Assembly: GCA_004297555.1 (NCBI GenBank)
Contig: SCSV01000156.1
Coordinates: 1 to 6,318 of the forward strand
Length of the DNA stretch: 6,318 bases
Source: Salinibacterium sp.
GTDB taxonomy: Bacteria > Actinomycetota > Actinomycetes > Actinomycetales > Microbacteriaceae
Reading direction: 5' to 3'
Shown: in pieces, positions 6,157 through 6,318 of the stretch
Layout of the letters: each line of letters opens with the position of its first letter
Position numbering within the stretch: position 1 is the first letter of the stretch
Program-made: the position numbers and the translations under genes
The notes under the pieces: model-generated
Database searches by the model: none
The model's input: only the letters and a program-made list of their open reading frames with translations
What the model was told of the DNA's origin: nothing

Positions 6157-6318
6157 ATGACGATTCCAACTACACCGTTCGGGATTGTTGCGATCATCGC
6201 GCTCTTGTTGCCGGGAATCGTCTTCGCGGCGGTCCGGACTTCAATGCAGGGATTCCGTCAGCACGATCGCAGCGTGAGTGGGCGGATCATCCAAGCACTG
6301 ATGATCAGCGTAATCCTC
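6157..6318 (+). CDS. Membrane-anchored protein, possibly DUF6338 family (partial, 3' end outside window)
   Basis: Fifty-four codons are open from ATG 6157 to the end of the window. After a short polar start the protein has a hydrophobic segment at about 8-26 (F-G-I-V-A-I-I-A-L-L-L-P-G-I-V-F-A), then a basic/polar linker with R27, R35, H37, D38 and R39. A second hydrophobic helix seems to begin at about 47. An N-terminal span with an internal L-L-P-G turn followed by a D-R-S-V segment recalls the start of DUF6338 proteins, which are of unknown function. That match is from memory and covers only the N-terminus. The gene is divergent from the AbiEi-like gene and preceded by a leaderless-type promoter, which supports the chosen start. 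Confidence 0.65.
   Translation, partial: MTIPTTPFGIVAIIALLLPGIVFAAVRTSMQGFRQHDRSVSGRIIQALMISVIL

Noticed and set aside
1..6318. Search for CRISPR arrays, insertion sequence ends, tRNA or rRNA genes and riboswitches
   Set aside because: No regularly spaced repeats, transposase-like protein, terminal inverted repeats with target duplications, or RNA gene signatures were seen. The only long gap is 115 bp.

Overview
The window is GC-rich and densely coding, with short gaps, GTG as well as ATG starts and strong preference for G or C at the third codon position. Protein style (Rel, SecD and the AbiEi-like protein in particular) and gene order point to a high-GC actinobacterium, most likely of the family Microbacteriaceae. 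The family call is from recalled similarity, not a search.

Bases 1-5449 form a plus-strand core locus. It contains the last codons of a gene that is probably yajC, then secD (GTG start), secF (start overlapping the secD stop by one base), a single-domain rhodanese whose ribosome binding site lies over the end of secF, and a full-length bifunctional (p)ppGpp synthetase/hydrolase (rel). YajC, SecD and SecF are the accessory membrane complex of the Sec translocon, using the proton gradient to help pull secreted proteins across the membrane. Rel sets the stringent-response alarmone level. The yajC-secD-secF-rel order is a known actinobacterial arrangement. The unusual part is a rhodanese in the slot where related genomes often carry apt.

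Bases 5450-5495 are a short convergent gap with a perfect 9-bp dyad across the rel stop codon. A minus-strand gene (5496-6041) follows, encoding a short protein resembling the AbiEi antitoxin family, with no partner toxin visible. A 115-bp divergent intergenic region (6042-6156) separates it from a plus-strand gene that runs off the window. That gene starts with a membrane segment, may belong to DUF6338, and appears to be transcribed as a leaderless mRNA.

I found no mobile element, CRISPR array, tRNA or rRNA, and nothing that amounts to a new multi-gene system. The points most worth checking are the rhodanese in the Sec/Rel operon, the solitary AbiEi-like gene with an operator-like dyad at its start, and the dyad at the end of rel.
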